A program made the position numbers and the translations under genes. This document shows positions 1-12,886 of a DNA stretch of 64,000 nucleotides, piece by piece. The notes under the pieces are model-generated. The model saw nothing but the letters and a program-made list of their open reading frames with translations, was not told the DNA's origin and did not search any database. Within the stretch, counting starts at the first letter, position 1. Each line of letters begins with the position of its first letter. The DNA comes from Prunus persica (taxonomy: Eukaryota; Streptophyta; Magnoliopsida; Rosales; Rosaceae), in NCBI RefSeq assembly GCF_000346465.2, contig NC_034016.1, positions 5,508,726-5,572,725 of the forward strand. Reading direction: 5' to 3'.

Positions 1-870
1 TCATATATCTATTCTTAGCACTAATGATATAGATAACCTTACACCATTTAATTTCTATAAACAAACAAAAAAAAAAACACAAAAAAATGACAGTTGACCC
101 TATTGAATTTAATTTTGATTATTAAATTATTTTGATGCCCTATGAGTGTTTGGAATTTTTTTTTAAAGGAGATTCACTATTATACCCAACAATCCTGATC
201 TCTTGGACCACAAGAGTCCAAGAGATTGTGGTCACCCACCATTGGATATTAATCCAATGGTTCAAAAAAGTTCCTCAAAAGGAGTGCAAGATTGAGTGAA
301 CCGTTGAATTTACATCCAACGGTGAGTGACCATAAATCTCTTGGACTCCTGTGGTCTAAGAGATCGGGACTGTTACCCAATATAAAAGCCCAAATTATTA
401 TAAAAACCCTATATGAAATGGACTTTAGAAACACATCCAAAGCCCATTTACAACATAACAAAAAGGCTTTTAACTTCTTTTAAATTACAGAACTGTCATT
501 GATTTCTTAAAACAAACTCAACCCCAAAATCTCATAAAAAAACCCAAAACACTCAATAGGGCATCAAAGTAATTTAATAATCAAAATGAAATTCAATTGG
601 GTCAGCTATCATTTTTTTGGGTTTGTTCATAGAAATTAAATGGTGTCGGGTGTATCTATATTATTAGTGTTAAGAATGAGTATGACTAAATATCTCTTCT
701 TTTTTAAATGAAGTTTTGGAGTTGGGCTTATTTTAAAAAATTGATGACAGTTTTGTAATTTATAAGAAGTTAAAAGCTTATTTGTTATGTTGTAAATGAG
801 TTTTGGTGTGTTTCTAAAGTCCATTTCATATAGAGTTTTTTTATTTATTTGTTTATAATTTGACCCCTAT
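1..870. repeat. Rearranged inverted-repeat cluster (A-B-A'-B')
   Basis: Two sequence blocks occur twice each in opposite orientation. Block A (about 30-165) matches the reverse complement of about 545-655. Block B (about 395-535) matches the reverse complement of about 695-840. The order A, B, A', B' is not a simple palindrome, so it probably reflects two tandem or overlapping insertions of one inverted-repeat element. A diverged copy of block B recurs at about 36395-36560. No coding potential is visible; the short ORFs here lie inside the repeats. Confidence 0.55.
190..372. mobile_element. 183-bp Mutator-type MITE, copy 1
   Basis: The element begins CAATCCTGATCTCTTGG and ends with the inverted counterpart GATCGGGACTG. 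Its long terminal inverted repeats cover most of its length (the ATCTCTTGGAC and CCAACGGT blocks pair with each other). A second copy of exactly the same length lies at 44181-44363 in opposite internal orientation. The flanks at 180-189 (TTATACCCAA) and 373-382 (TTACCCAATA) look like a decayed 9-10 bp target duplication, consistent with a MULE-derived MITE. It is inserted between blocks A and B of the surrounding repeat cluster. Confidence 0.7.
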
Positions 871-1084
871 ATTAGATATAATAGTGAATCCCTCTTTTTT
901 TATTTAGAAATTACTATTTCTATCTTTAAAGTCCTTGGCACTTGTTTATTTAACAAGGGTATTATTGAGAAACTAATACAACTTTGTTCCTATTACTATA
1001 CAAACAAAACATGAAAATGTATATGGAAGGCCTTTCTTGGTTATCATTTCCAGCACAAACACTTAAATAAAAAAAATCATTCAT

Positions 1085-1235
1085 TTTTATCTCCCACGAA
1101 CAGGTGTGAGAGTTTCATTTCCTAAAACCACATTATGTGAACCAAACAAGTCCGTCATAGAGGATATTAGGGGAAATGGGAATCGAACTAGGATCTCAGG
1201 TGGGTAAATACTCTTAACCACTTGAGTTACAAGTC
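1085..1235 (-). repeat. tRNA-derived SINE-like remnant
   Basis: On the minus strand, TAACTCAAGTGG (1218-1229) resembles an internal box A and AGTTCGATTCCC (1178-1189) a box B, with spacing typical of a tRNA-derived RNA polymerase III promoter. There is no complete cloverleaf, so a SINE head is more likely than a tRNA gene. The SINE body would run toward lower coordinates and its end is not resolved. Confidence 0.4.
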
Positions 1236-2100
1236 CTTTGCAATATTTTCATCTATTCCGGCTATACTTACAAATAAAAGTTCTAGGTTTTATTAGGAAA
1301 TTCAGTTATGCACTACTTATTTTGGTTTATTTTCATGTGCTAGTATTAAATGACACGATAATCCAGTTAAAAGATAACATGTACTCAAATTTTATCTTGT
1401 GTTTTTTTTCCTGAAACACTTGTCATATTTTAATTGGACTGTTTAGTCACATAATAATACCACCTAACAACAAAAGGAGATTTTTCTAATTAAGGAGACA
1501 TGTAATTTATTCACCTAGAATGATTAAAGTGGCAAGATTTACTGTCTTAAATTGCTATTAATGATAATTATTCAATGTTGTGATCACTTTGTATTAATTT
1601 TATTCCAATAAATACAGATCACATCATTTTATTACACCTCTTAAAGTACAGTTAGTGCATGAATGTAGCCTATAAACAAAGACAGAATTTTTACATGTGG
1701 TTTATAAGTGAGATGTTACCTATCATAGATCTACCTGCTTTTTTTTTATTATGAAAAATCATAGATCTACCATAATAAGAGAGTGCTTTAAAAAAAATGA
1801 ATAAATGCAAATTGAATGACCACAAGGATCAGAAAGCAAAAAAATAGAAAGTATAAGACACTCAAATGAATAATACAATAGTACACATTAAAATCTACAA
1901 ATATTTGCAATTTATAGGGTTATGACTGCAAAATCTTAAAGGAATAAATAAATACATTCTAGGTATGCTATGCAGTATCCTTTGTAATAAACACTTGAGG
2001 AAAGAATCAAATATTGTTTTTACAGCTAGAGAAGTACTGTTAGATGGGCCCCACTTTAAGAAATAGCTTTCTTGTAAATTCAATTGTTTCTTTTTCTTTC
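1236..2100. other. Intergenic, AT-rich
   Basis: Upstream of the FAB1-like gene. It is AT-rich with A/T homopolymers, and I recognise no gene or element. It probably contains the promoter, but no convincing TATA position can be chosen. Confidence 0.4.
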
Positions 2101-2104
2101 TTTC

Positions 2105-3473
2105 AGCTTCATTCTTTGACAGCCTCCCCCTTTTCCCTCTCCAAATCTTACGCCTCTTGTGTCTGAGACTTTCGGTGGACTCTCTCAGACACCACCAACT
2201 TCTTCACTTACTTGAAAATTCTTTGCTTTCTTCATAAACCTTCAAATTTTAGTTTTCAAATACACGCAAAATATTATACTGCAAATTTTTCAGTATGCTT
2301 GGGATTTATTTGGAGGTCACAGACAGCCATCTTTGTTCCTTTGGATTGCTTTAACAGTAAGTTATCAATTTCTTTCCCTACCATTTGTTTTTCTTTGTTT
2401 CTTCTCTGTGTTTGTTTGAGTGCTGAAAATGGCAGGTTTTTTTTTAAATTTTGTTTCTTTACTTTCCATGTGTGATCTTGGTCCAGTTGGCAAATATCTT
2501 CAAGAATTTATTGTGGAAACTTGGGATTTTGATTGATGAATTTATCCGAATTAGTGGATCACTTTTTTCATTTTAAATACTTTGTGGGGTTGGGTGTTTT
2601 TCTCTCGTATGGGACTTCTTTTTTTGATCAACTTTCCTGTGATTCGTTGATAATCAATTTGAGGTGTTTCTCTTGGTAAAGGCTAGAATTCAAGAAATGG
2701 GTATTCATCTTCACCTGTTACTGTTTCTTGGTTTTCCTCTATATGTAAAATTGTATAGAACAAAACCCAGTTTTCAGTTTCGGTTAAAGGTAAAAAAAAT
2801 TATGAAAAATTGTACATTTTCCGTTTTGCATATATTTTATTTTTGGGATATTTGTGTTTTAAATTTTGCTTGAATGTCTTGTCTTAGACCTTGGTTTTGG
2901 TAGCATGTGGGTTATTTGATAACCGAGTTTTATTCTTGATTCTACATCGTGAAACTTTTTTTGAGATACGGTCGCCTTTACTAGTTTTTCTTTCTGAGTG
3001 TGCATGCGCGTGCGTATTTGGGACTTGGTTTGCTTGCTATCTAAACTTATTTTGGACAAATTATTATGTTCTCTACCTTGTTTTGTTGTCTTAGGAGTCT
3101 AATTATCAGTCGAGTCTCTTATATATCCATATATTTTAATATTTAATTCAGTTTGAGTGAGATTGGTTTGGATTTTTAGAAAGGTAGTTAATAATAACTG
3201 TATTAAGTAATTCTTTTGATAAATATTAGATAACCAAAAAGGAACCCTGGCCTCTTAATTTTTAATGTTCAAAAGTGTTTAGACTGTGAGGCTGGTTGAG
3301 GCAGTATGGGATTAATTTAAAAATAGGTTTACAAACAAGCGAAGATGATGGTCGGTTTTCCTGTTTTTCCTTGTACATTGATTTTATTTTGCTTCTTAAT
3401 TTTGTTTGAACCAAATCGGTAACTAAATTACAACTCTTTTGTGGGTTTTGTCTTTTGGAACCGGATGTGTAGT
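2105..3473 (+). promoter_or_regulatory. Probable 5' UTR and leader intron of the FAB1-like gene
   Basis: A pyrimidine-rich stretch around 2105-2160 (CTTCATTC, CTCCCCCTTTTCCCTCTCC) looks like a plant transcript leader. A plausible 5' splice donor (GTAAGTT) lies at 2357. A candidate acceptor TGTAG ends at about 3472, directly before the ATG at 3474. The 1.1-kb interval between them is T-rich like an intron. This is inference from splice-like signals only; a transcript would settle it. Confidence 0.35.
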
Positions 3474-6400
3474 ATGTGTCACTACTGTGTTGCAGAATTG
3501 ACACAATCCAAGGGCAGAAAAAAAAAAGCAGGAGGATTTGAAATCATTACAATTAGACACTGGAGGCCCCGTTAAGTCTTGCAAATTTTGTGTGGAGAAA
3601 CAGGAGCGAGAATCTATCAAGCAGGGTAGTGGGATTTTATATACAATGACAATGATCAGTCCAACGACTTCCTTGTCAAGTAGTGACAGTTGTGTCTCTA
3701 GCTGCAGTAAGTGTCCCATCTTTTTTTTATATGATACATGTTTGCCATCTTGAATCAACAAAATTTTAGTCTATGCTTATGTATTGATAATATGTTTTTT
3801 CTTCTGCTCTTTTAGGTGAGTTCTCTGTTGATGTTAGCTCATATAGGTATGTACCCTTCTTTTTAAATCTGTTTCTGTTACAGTAATTTTTTCTAGGTAC
3901 TTTGCTTGATGTTTTGCATTTTACTTTAATTTCTGTTAGGGCTAATCAAGAAGAAAATACCAGTGTTTGCCAAGAGAATCTCAGTTGTCGACCTAATGGG
4001 CGATTGCAAAACTCAAGCTTTGAACATCAAGTAAATGGACTTGATAGATCCCAAAAAGTGATGGAAAACAACCTGAAGGAAAGTAGTAGTTGTAGTGATG
4101 GGTATACAGTAAGAGATGTTGAGATTATAGAGACGAGTAATGACCAAGAAGCAAAAGATAATGTTGCTACAAACTCTAGTTCATTTAGTGAGGGAATTGA
4201 GAATTCAGATTCTCTAGAAGATGAGACGGATGCCCAGATATGGGAACTCCCTGAGCCTAATGATCCAGAGGATGACATGGAGGGTAGCGTGGCTTTCAAT
4301 GACGATGACGATGAGGAGTGTGGTGATGGCATGAAATGGGGCAAACCAAGTTCTTTGAGTAATTCTAGAGATGAAGGAAGTGGAAGCTATAGGTTTAAAG
4401 AGGAAAAACAAAGAGCAACGGAAGCAGTAATTAATGGAAAGTTTAAGGCCCTTGTCTGTCAGCTACTTAAATCTGTTGGTCTGGCCTCTTCTGGGGAGGA
4501 TGGTGAAAGTTGGGTCGACGTCATTGCTTCTTTGTCATGGGAAGCTGCTTCATTTTTGAAACCTGATGCTGTTGTTGGTAAAGCAATGGATCCAGATGGC
4601 TACGTGAAAGTAAAGTGCATTGCAACCGGTGTTCGCAGCCAAAGGTGACAATATTAAGCCACTGATTTCCCTTCCTTATTTTTATTTTTAAAAATTTTCT
4701 CTTCATCTTGTACTTATTTATATATATATTTTGAATATAGGTATTTGATGTTTGATGATTCCAAAAATAAATAAATAAAATACTCTGACACACTTTTCTT
4801 GATATCTTATTTATGTTGAAAGCATGTTTGGATTTGTTTCTTCAGAGAATAGTTGTTGCAAGTTTTTGCAAATGGAACACAAGCTTTTTCTCCTCAAGGT
4901 TGCATGAGGATTCAGCTATTTGAATTGTCATCAACAACTTATAATCTTTTATTTCACCTTCCCATTATAGATATTTTCCTAAAAAATAATTTAGATTTTG
5001 TTCTTTTAACTCATTAGATGCACATAAAGCTAATGCTTGCCTGGTTTCATGGAAACGCCACATAAAAGTTATATTTTCTTTATTATGCCAATTTATAAGA
5101 CTTGCCAGATTCAATTCAACAGAGCTAATCACCTCAATAATGATTCTAGTTAGCAGATTCTGAGAAAATCATTTACTTTTCTCATCTTGGAAGTTGGAAA
5201 CCTGAATCAATGTATGCCATTGCAGTCAACTAGTAAAAGGTTTGGTCTTCAAAAAGCATGCTGCACACAAGCATATGCCGACCAAGTGCAAGAATCCAAG
5301 GTTGTTGCTAATCAAGGGTGTACTTGGTCAGTCTTCAAGTGGATTGTCATCGTTTGATTCAATGGAACAGGTAACATGATCATAATGTATGCCCTTATAT
5401 CAAGAGATTAAAGTTACGTGTTCTCACAATTTTCTTGTAAACAGGAACAAGGCTATCTGAAGTTTGTCATCGAAATGTTAGATTTGTGCCATCCAAATGT
5501 GGTTTTAGTGGAAAAAACTGTTTCTCGTGATATTCAGGAGTCTATTCTTGCAAAAGGAATGACACTGGTGTTTGACATGAAGCTCCATCGCCTAGAAAGA
5601 GTTGCTCGTTGTACTGGATCACCAATTTTATCATCAGATACAATGACAAGCAAAAAGCTAAAACAGTGCGACTCTTTTCACATTGAAAAATTTACAGAGG
5701 AACATGCTGGTTTTGGTGGAGGAAAGGTGCCGAGCAAAACATTGATGTTTATTGAGGGCTGTCCTACACGCCTGGGCTGTACGGTTAGTTAATTATCCTC
5801 CCCATCTTAGACTGTTATTCTTTGGTTGGGTTGTCTTGTAGTAATCTATTGTTCGAAGGAGGAGCAGCTTCTTTTTAAAATAATAATGATCTCATCTCAT
5901 ATTCTGTTTAAATGTAGTTTATGTGCCTTCTTTAATGTAGATTTTTCAGAGCCCTGTTGCTTATTCTATTCCTATGGTTATTCTGCAATCAATTTTGTTG
6001 GGTTGGAACTTCGAATGTGCAAAGACCATTCATTTTTCATCTGGGCTTCATGGACTTGCTTTATTTTCTGACACTATAGATTGTGTGTGTGTATCTTTAA
6101 TTTGGTAAATGCTTCAATTTTTTTTGAGAAGGATTTGGCTAATGCTTTAATAAATGAAAACTTTTATAGGTTGCTTAGAATCTTGTGTGAAATAATGAAT
6201 TCTACTTGAATGACTACAGATTTTGCTGAAAGGAGCACAGAGTGATGAATTGAAGAAGATCAAGTGCGTAGTGCAGTGTGCGGTTATTCTGGCGTATCAT
6301 TTAAAACTTGAGACTGCTTTTCTTGTTGACCAGAGAGCAATGTTCTCTACACTTCCATTTTCCAGTGCAGCAAATGTCTTGTCCACTGAAGTAGCAAATG

Positions 6401-9400
6401 GGTTGCCCACTGATAAAACTTCCCTTAATTTAGGACCTGTTACTTCATGTGTTTCTCAGCACAAGGACTCTAGTGCTGAAACTAGGTCAGATGCAGTTGA
6501 TATTCTCATTTCCAATGGATTCCATAAAGGATATTCCCACAATTTTAACTTGGAATGTGAAGGCACATGTGAAGTTCATGAACCATACAATCCTGCCATA
6601 TTTTCTGGCTTCTCGTCCCTTTCAGCATCACTAAGCAAAGTTGTAGGGGGGAGTTTCCCTCTGGCATCTTCTTATCAGTCCCTCTCTTCATACTTTGGAT
6701 TCAATGCAAGAGAATCGAATGGCGATATCACAAGATCTGTTTCTGTTTCAACATCTCCAGAGGCAATTGATCTTTGTGATGTTGAAGATAAAGGTAGTTC
6801 AGATGAAGAGAGGTCCCTCAATGGACAAACCCACACTTCGTTTACATGCACAGAAGCTTCTCCGGAGATGAAAGAAGATGGTGGAAATAGTGAAGATCAA
6901 ATGCAAAGTAAGAAGGACATCAGCACAGTGTTGGATTCTCAGAGTATTTTGGTTTTGATGTCTAGCCAGAATGCTTTAAGAGGGACTGTTTGTGAGCAGA
7001 GACATTTTTCTCATATCATGTTCTACAAGAATTTTGATGTTCCCATTGGAAAGTTTCTACAAGATAATTTACTCACTCAGGTTTCTACTAACTCTATTTT
7101 TAGGGCATTATATTGTTCATTCTCCTATCACTTAGTATGGTATGTCCTTAATGGGTCAGGTTGAATCGGGATTAATATATTTGTTTTCAGGAATGTTTTG
7201 GTGTCAGCCCTCTGTTGGGTCTTGTTTATTGAATACATCTAATATTTTCAGACATTGAATTATTGACTTTCAGTTCTGTTACATGAAGGGATTTGAAATT
7301 TTTTTTTTTTTCCAAACTATTTTTTTTTTTTTTTAAATTGCATTTTCTTGAAGTTGGAACTGAATAAAACTTGTGCACTGCAGAGAAGCCAGTGCAATTG
7401 TGGTGACCTGCCAGACGCTCACTTCTACTATTATGCACATCATAACAAGCAGCTTACTATTCGAGTTAAACGGCTCCCTGGAGAAGAGCGTTTGCCTGGT
7501 GAAGCAGAAGGGAAACTTTGGATGTGGAGTCGATGTGGTAAATGTAAATCCAGGAATGGAGTCTCAAAGTGTACAAAAAGAGTGTTGATTTCCACTGCTG
7601 CACGTGGTCTGTCATTTGGAAATTTCCTGGAGCTCATTTTTTCAAACCCCTCTTTGTCTAATACGTTTTCTAGTTGCAGCCATTCGTTGCAAAGGGACTT
7701 TCTCTACTTTTTTGGGTATTTTTCAGCTCTCATCTAGTGGTACTTGTGGCATATATCAGGGTTTGCTTATTCAAGTAGTGTATTTTCCAATCTTCTAGTT
7801 CATAAAAGGATTTCCATAGGACTACTTAGGATAGTATGCATATGGGAGAAGGTAGGTTTTGCAGCAATCTTGGGCATGGGAAACCATTTCCTAGATTTTG
7901 ATGCATTTTGACATGGCATTAGAATGATCAATATTTATCCTTTTTTCTTCTTTAAGTTTTTTTTGTCCAAAAATAATGATCATGGGAAAGGATTACACAT
8001 TATTGTAGCTTGAAGCTATTAGTCTATTTCAGCGTATCTTCTATTTTATCGACTCTGGAAAGAAGAAGCTATACACTTTTTTTTAAATGTCCTTATTCTG
8101 CTGTTTTGGGCACTCTGCAGGTTAGGCCCTATGGTTGCTATGTTCAAATATTCCCTGGTCACAACTTATACTGTGTCTGTGCCGCCTCTGAAGCTTCCGT
8201 TCAGCAATTCAATTAGACAAGGGTGGCTTATGAAAGAAACTCAGAATGTAAGTTTCTTTTCAGATTTTGCTTGCTTCTTTGATTTCTCATGATGCATTGA
8301 TATTTCTTTTGCCTAGTAGAAGATACATTAGCGTTTGTTGCCTCCCCTTTCCTATATCCTTGCACTGGATGTGACCCTGTTTTTTTTCAATCTAGGTGTA
8401 CATGAAAGTGATGCTATTGTTCACAGAGGTTGCCAACACTCTAAAGAAGATTAGATCTCAATTTGATGGCTTGACTTTGAAACTTCGAGGCTCATTTAAA
8501 GAATTCTCTGACATTGAAGACATGCTAAAGCAAGAATGTTCTGAATTTGAGGTCACTTTTCTCTGAACATATTTTTGGGCGGGTTAATTTATGGCATGTT
8601 TTGCAGAAAGGATTTTGATTGGTTGTTTTCACTTGAATGTGAATGCATTTGTTACAATATATTTCCAATACTTGCCAACTTTTTGTAATGCAATGCTTGT
8701 TATGAACTAAACCACAATGCCTTTATGAGCTGAGAAAAGATTTTATCGCTTCATAATAATTGCCTACTTTGTTTGAGCTCTGCTATTTGGTTTAAATCTT
8801 CTCAATTTGAGGGACTATTTTTTGTTGTAAAGTATAGTTTTGTGTAGTTTGACATTCTTGTTGCAGACTTTTGTTTTCCTTTCCAAATCTTTTGTACTTT
8901 TCAGATGCATCAATTTCAATTTGTTTCATTGTTTAAAACTGAATTTTAAAGATTTTTTTCTTTTGAAATATTCAATAATACTGGTAGCAAGGATGGGAAC
9001 TTAAATGAGACTGTTTAAAAATGTTTAGTTCATAGACTTTTCAAATGTTTCTATTTGTCTAGCGTGGCATTCTTCTCCTAGACTTTGATTTTCCTTTCAA
9101 TGTCCTACTTTTCAGGAGAACGAATTTTGCTTATTAATTGTATCGTATTCAATATTAGGAAATTTGTTTTTTATCCTTTTTGACCGAATCATAATTATAA
9201 AAACAGGTAAGCATTCAGAATGCTGTTAGCAAGAATGGGAACTCGGACCAGGCCGCCTACAAACTCCTTAGCTTGAACCGAGTACTTTGGGAACTAATCC
9301 TTGAATCGTGCATTTGGGATCGGCGCTTGCATTCGTTACTGTCACCAGATTCGTTGATGATACATTCTGGAGCTTCTGAGAAGGTAGTGCAAGAAAAGGT

Positions 9401-11677
9401 GAATTCAGATATTGATGGCATTGCTAGTGGTGGAATTGTGGGGACCAAAAGAATTGTAGAAAAAGGTGAGAAATGCTTTGATGGTGGTGCCAGTTTAAAA
9501 GTTAAGTTAGATACAGCTTCAGAAGCAGATGAATCTCCAAGCAAAGACATTCTAGTTGGAGGTCCTGTTCAAGAATCTAAAGGAGCTGATCCATTTGATG
9601 TGTCTAATATGGCTGAGGATTTTGAAACACCAAATGTGGGTGGTTCAAGCCCAAAAAGATTGTCTAGCCAGGGGTCCAATCTGAGCACCAATGGCTCCAC
9701 CAAGGGTCATTCTGAGAATAATCAGCTAGAAGTGGATAGAACTTTTCCGATTTCGACAGAAAATGGGGATTGTAGCTCGGTTGTCAATTCAAATCTATCA
9801 GTGAAGGGTACTTCTCACCATTCACTATCATCCAACTTGGAAAATTCAAATGACTGGTTTTGGGTACCTTTCTCTGAAATTCGACAAATAGGCATGAAGG
9901 ATCTACATAGAGTTTACTTGCCAAAGTTTGAATCACTTAGTAGTTATACTGCAGAGTACTTACCCACAGCACATCAACTGATCAAAGAGGAAGGGCAAAT
10001 GCTGCACATTCCTCTAGGAACTGATAATCATATTGTGTCAGATTATGAAGGAGAACTGTCCAGTATGATTGCTTGTGCACTGGCATTATTGAAAGATCTA
10101 CCTCTTCAAACAGAGGTTCTTGCTGACGTTAGCAAGGGAGACAGTGGAATTGCTGCTAGAAAATTTGAGAATTTACAGAGTTTTACTCGAATTCCCACCA
10201 TTTCTTCCTCGCATTGGTCTTCTAATGGTTCTTCAGATTCTGATTCAGTCCATTCTAATGCAAGCATTTCTTTGGATGAGTCACGCTTCTCCAGTTTTGA
10301 TGGGTTGAATTTGTTGGATTCTCTGGTTCCACCAGGAACTGTGAACCCAGTAGTCCCTCTAGGAGGTTCAAAATCACTTGGCAAGGATAAATATACTGTA
10401 ATATGTCCATATGCCAATCAATTTCGTGATCTCAGGAATCGATGCTGCCAATCTGAAGTTGATTATATTGCTTCCCTTAGCCGTTGTAGAAACTGGGATG
10501 CTAAAGGTGGGAAGAGCAAATCCTTTTTTGCTAAAACACTGGATGACAGGTTGATTATTAAAGAAATCAAGAAGACAGAATTTGAGTCATTTATTAAGTT
10601 TGCTGAGGATTATTTCAAGTACGTAAATGAGTCATTTGATAACGGAAATCAAACTTGCCTTGCAAAAGTTCTTGGGATTTATCAGGTTTGTTGCATTTGA
10701 GTATTCCTTGTCATCAATGGGCTTGTTTAATTCTTTATACTCAATTTGTTTAATTTTTTGCAGGTGGTTCTGAAACAGACAAAAAGTGGGAAAGAGATGA
10801 GGCATGATCTGATGGTCATGGAAAATCTTACCTTTGGTCGGAACATCGTTCGTCAGTATGATCTTAAAGGTGCTCTACATGCTCGATTCAATTCTGCTGC
10901 TGATGGTTCAGGAGATGTTCTTTTGGATCAGAACTTTGTCAATGATATGACCTCATCTCCACTGTATGTTAGCAACAACGCAAAGCGTATATTGGAACGG
11001 GCTGTGTGGAATGACACAACTTTCCTCAATGTGAGTTTGTACATATTTTCTGCATTATGATTAAAGTTCTGGAAACATGTCTTAGTCAGGCTCAGGCATA
11101 TGCATATAGTTTGTGATTGATCGTTTGAGATTCCTTTATTAACAGAAGGCAAGAGGACATTGCTGATCCTTAGTTCTCTAGAAGTGTTATCTTCTGTTCT
11201 ATGATACTTTTAATTCTTCTCTTTTTAGTCTTCCATTCTTGGTTTTATTTTATTGTCTGTTCATCAAATTTATGATGAAAAAGGCGTTTCTATATATATA
11301 TATATATTGGCTGCAGTTATAGTCTAATATCCGCCAAATATCTATGAGCTGATATGTTTTTGTTCTTGTATTTGCAGTCAATCAATGTTATGGATTATTC
11401 ATTGCTTGTGGGAGTGGATGCTGAACGCCGGGAGCTTGTATGTGGCATTATTGATTATCTCAGACAGTATACTTGGGACAAGCAACTAGAGACATGGGTG
11501 AAGTCCTCACTTGTACCAAAGAATGTCTTGCCAACTGTCATCTCTCCAAAAGAGTACAAGAGGAGATTCAGAAAATTCATGTCTAAACACTTCTTGAGCA
11601 TCCCAGATGATTGGTGCTCACCAGAATCCGCTGACCCTTGTCATCAATGTGCTGTCAGGGACGATTCTTCTGAATAA
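3474..11677 (+). CDS. FAB1D: FAB1D-like 1-phosphatidylinositol-3-phosphate 5-kinase, 12 coding exons (frameshift in exon 1)
   Basis: PIKfyve/Fab1 family lipid kinases convert PtdIns3P to PtdIns(3,5)P2 on endosomes and vacuoles. Exons by splice sites and frame: 3474-3706, 3816-3846, 3940-4644, 5226-5370, 5445-5783, 6220-7080, 7384-7715, 8121-8247, 8396-8551, 9207-10685, 10764-11030, 11378-11677. All junctions keep phase and give about 1657 residues if one A of the A10 run at 3518-3527 is discounted. As written, the MCHYC start frame ends at 3573-3575. There is no FYVE finger, as in the plant FAB1C/D type. A TCP-1/GroEL-like chaperonin domain lies at about 325-560 (LLIKGVLG, GCPTRLGCT, LLKGA) and the PIPK kinase domain at about 1369-1645 (DLKGALHARFN, catalytic-loop INVMDYSLLVGVD, IIDYLRQYTWDK). 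The acidic linker in exon 3 is low complexity. The FAB1D assignment rather than FAB1C rests on the CHYC-type N-terminus and the neighbouring exostosin gene. Confidence 0.9.
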
Positions 11678-12886
11678 AAAACTAGAAGGAAAGGCGGGCT
11701 AAACAGTTCTTCTTCCTAAGTCCTTTTTACCGGTATCGTCATCTTTTGTTTTACAAATGTCAGTGTTGCTTCTTTTGACAGGTTTAAATACTGTAAATAA
11801 TTCATCGTCTCAGTTCTGCCCTGTTATTCTGCAATTTTTAGCAAATTTCTGGGGATAGTTTCAGGTCTAATGGTCACAATGTGCAGCTAGAAGTAAAATT
11901 CTTTTGTAGAGCCTATTAAGGAAGTATAGAGTTTTGGTGGTCGAAAACTTTCGGAATCAACGAAAAGTTGCTGTTATTGTGGATGGCATTCTTTCTTGTA
12001 CGTGTAAATGTTGGTCCTGGATGTTAGTGCTGGAAGTACACATATAAATACAAGCTATATGAAATCTTATGCAATGCCTAGTCTTTTCAGTTTTATTCTC
12101 AGCAATTGACTTTGCAACTCTGCCCACACGTTCAACAATCAATCTTAGCCACTGCGCACACCTTGAGACGTTGGGCAAACCAGCATCGAACTGAGTTTTC
12201 AATCTCGAAATTGTGATAATTTTCTCATGTTCGAACCCCAAGAGTTGTAGAACCACTTAAAATTGGAAATTAGAAATTGTAACATTCTCAATATCCAAAC
12301 CTAGAACTCCGTGATTATGGATATATTTTTGTTGGGTGAGAAAAGGAAATGTGGTATTTCATTGACCCTTGTTTGAATAAAGGAATTAAAAATTACATAG
12401 AATTTTAAAATGATGAAATTTAGATTTCCATTATTTCATTTCTGGATATTGAAAGATTTCAGTGTTTCGATTTATATATGTTGAACTTTGTAAATGGCAT
12501 TATGGAAATTGTGAAATAGCCTATTTTGTTGGAAATTAAACTCGGGAATTTGATGCCCCAATTTCTATGATTTTTTCTGCATGTCATTTAATAAATTCCG
12601 GGCTTAAATTGCCAAACAAGAGAATTGTCAATTTCTCCTATTAGCTACATTTCGAGTTATTTTCCCTTGTACAAAGGGAGGGTAAAAAGCCAAACTGTCA
12701 TTGACAAAGGAAGCCTTCCCACATGAAATGAAATACTAGGACAAAAATAGAATTGCTTGTCCTGCTCACTTGGACAAAGAATCCTCCCTTCACATGAACA
12801 AAGAATCCTCCCTCTTTTTCATTCTAATAAACTTGCTTTCCTCTTCCAAACTTGGCTTGACTCAGCAATTGCCTCCTTGAGAAATA
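11678..12886. other. Intergenic between FAB1-like and DMP genes, with repeat
   Basis: The 3' UTR of the FAB1-like gene probably occupies the first 200-300 bases. About 12340-12640 is a diverged member of a repeat also present at about 27230-27440 and 61950-62110 (shared GGAATTAAAAATTACA, TTTAGATTTCCAT and GGAAATTGTGAAAT blocks). Its edges CTTGTTTGAATAAAGG and TTGCCAAACAAG are roughly inverted, suggesting an old MITE, but I see no clean target duplication. Confidence 0.4.
12774..12813 (+). repeat. Two copies of a 16-bp direct repeat upstream of DMP
   Basis: ACAAAGAATCCTCCCT occurs at 12774-12789 and 12798-12813, a 24-bp period, about 75 bases before the DMP start codon. It probably lies in the promoter or 5' UTR. 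It may be only a small tandem duplication. Confidence 0.5.

Noticed and set aside
1150..1235. Possible tRNA gene (box A and box B on minus strand)
   Set aside because: No acceptor stem or full cloverleaf can be drawn and an extra base disturbs box A; a SINE head is the better reading.
4027..4344. Minus-strand 105-residue Ser-rich ORF
   Set aside because: It is the antisense shadow of the acidic exon 3 of the FAB1-like gene.
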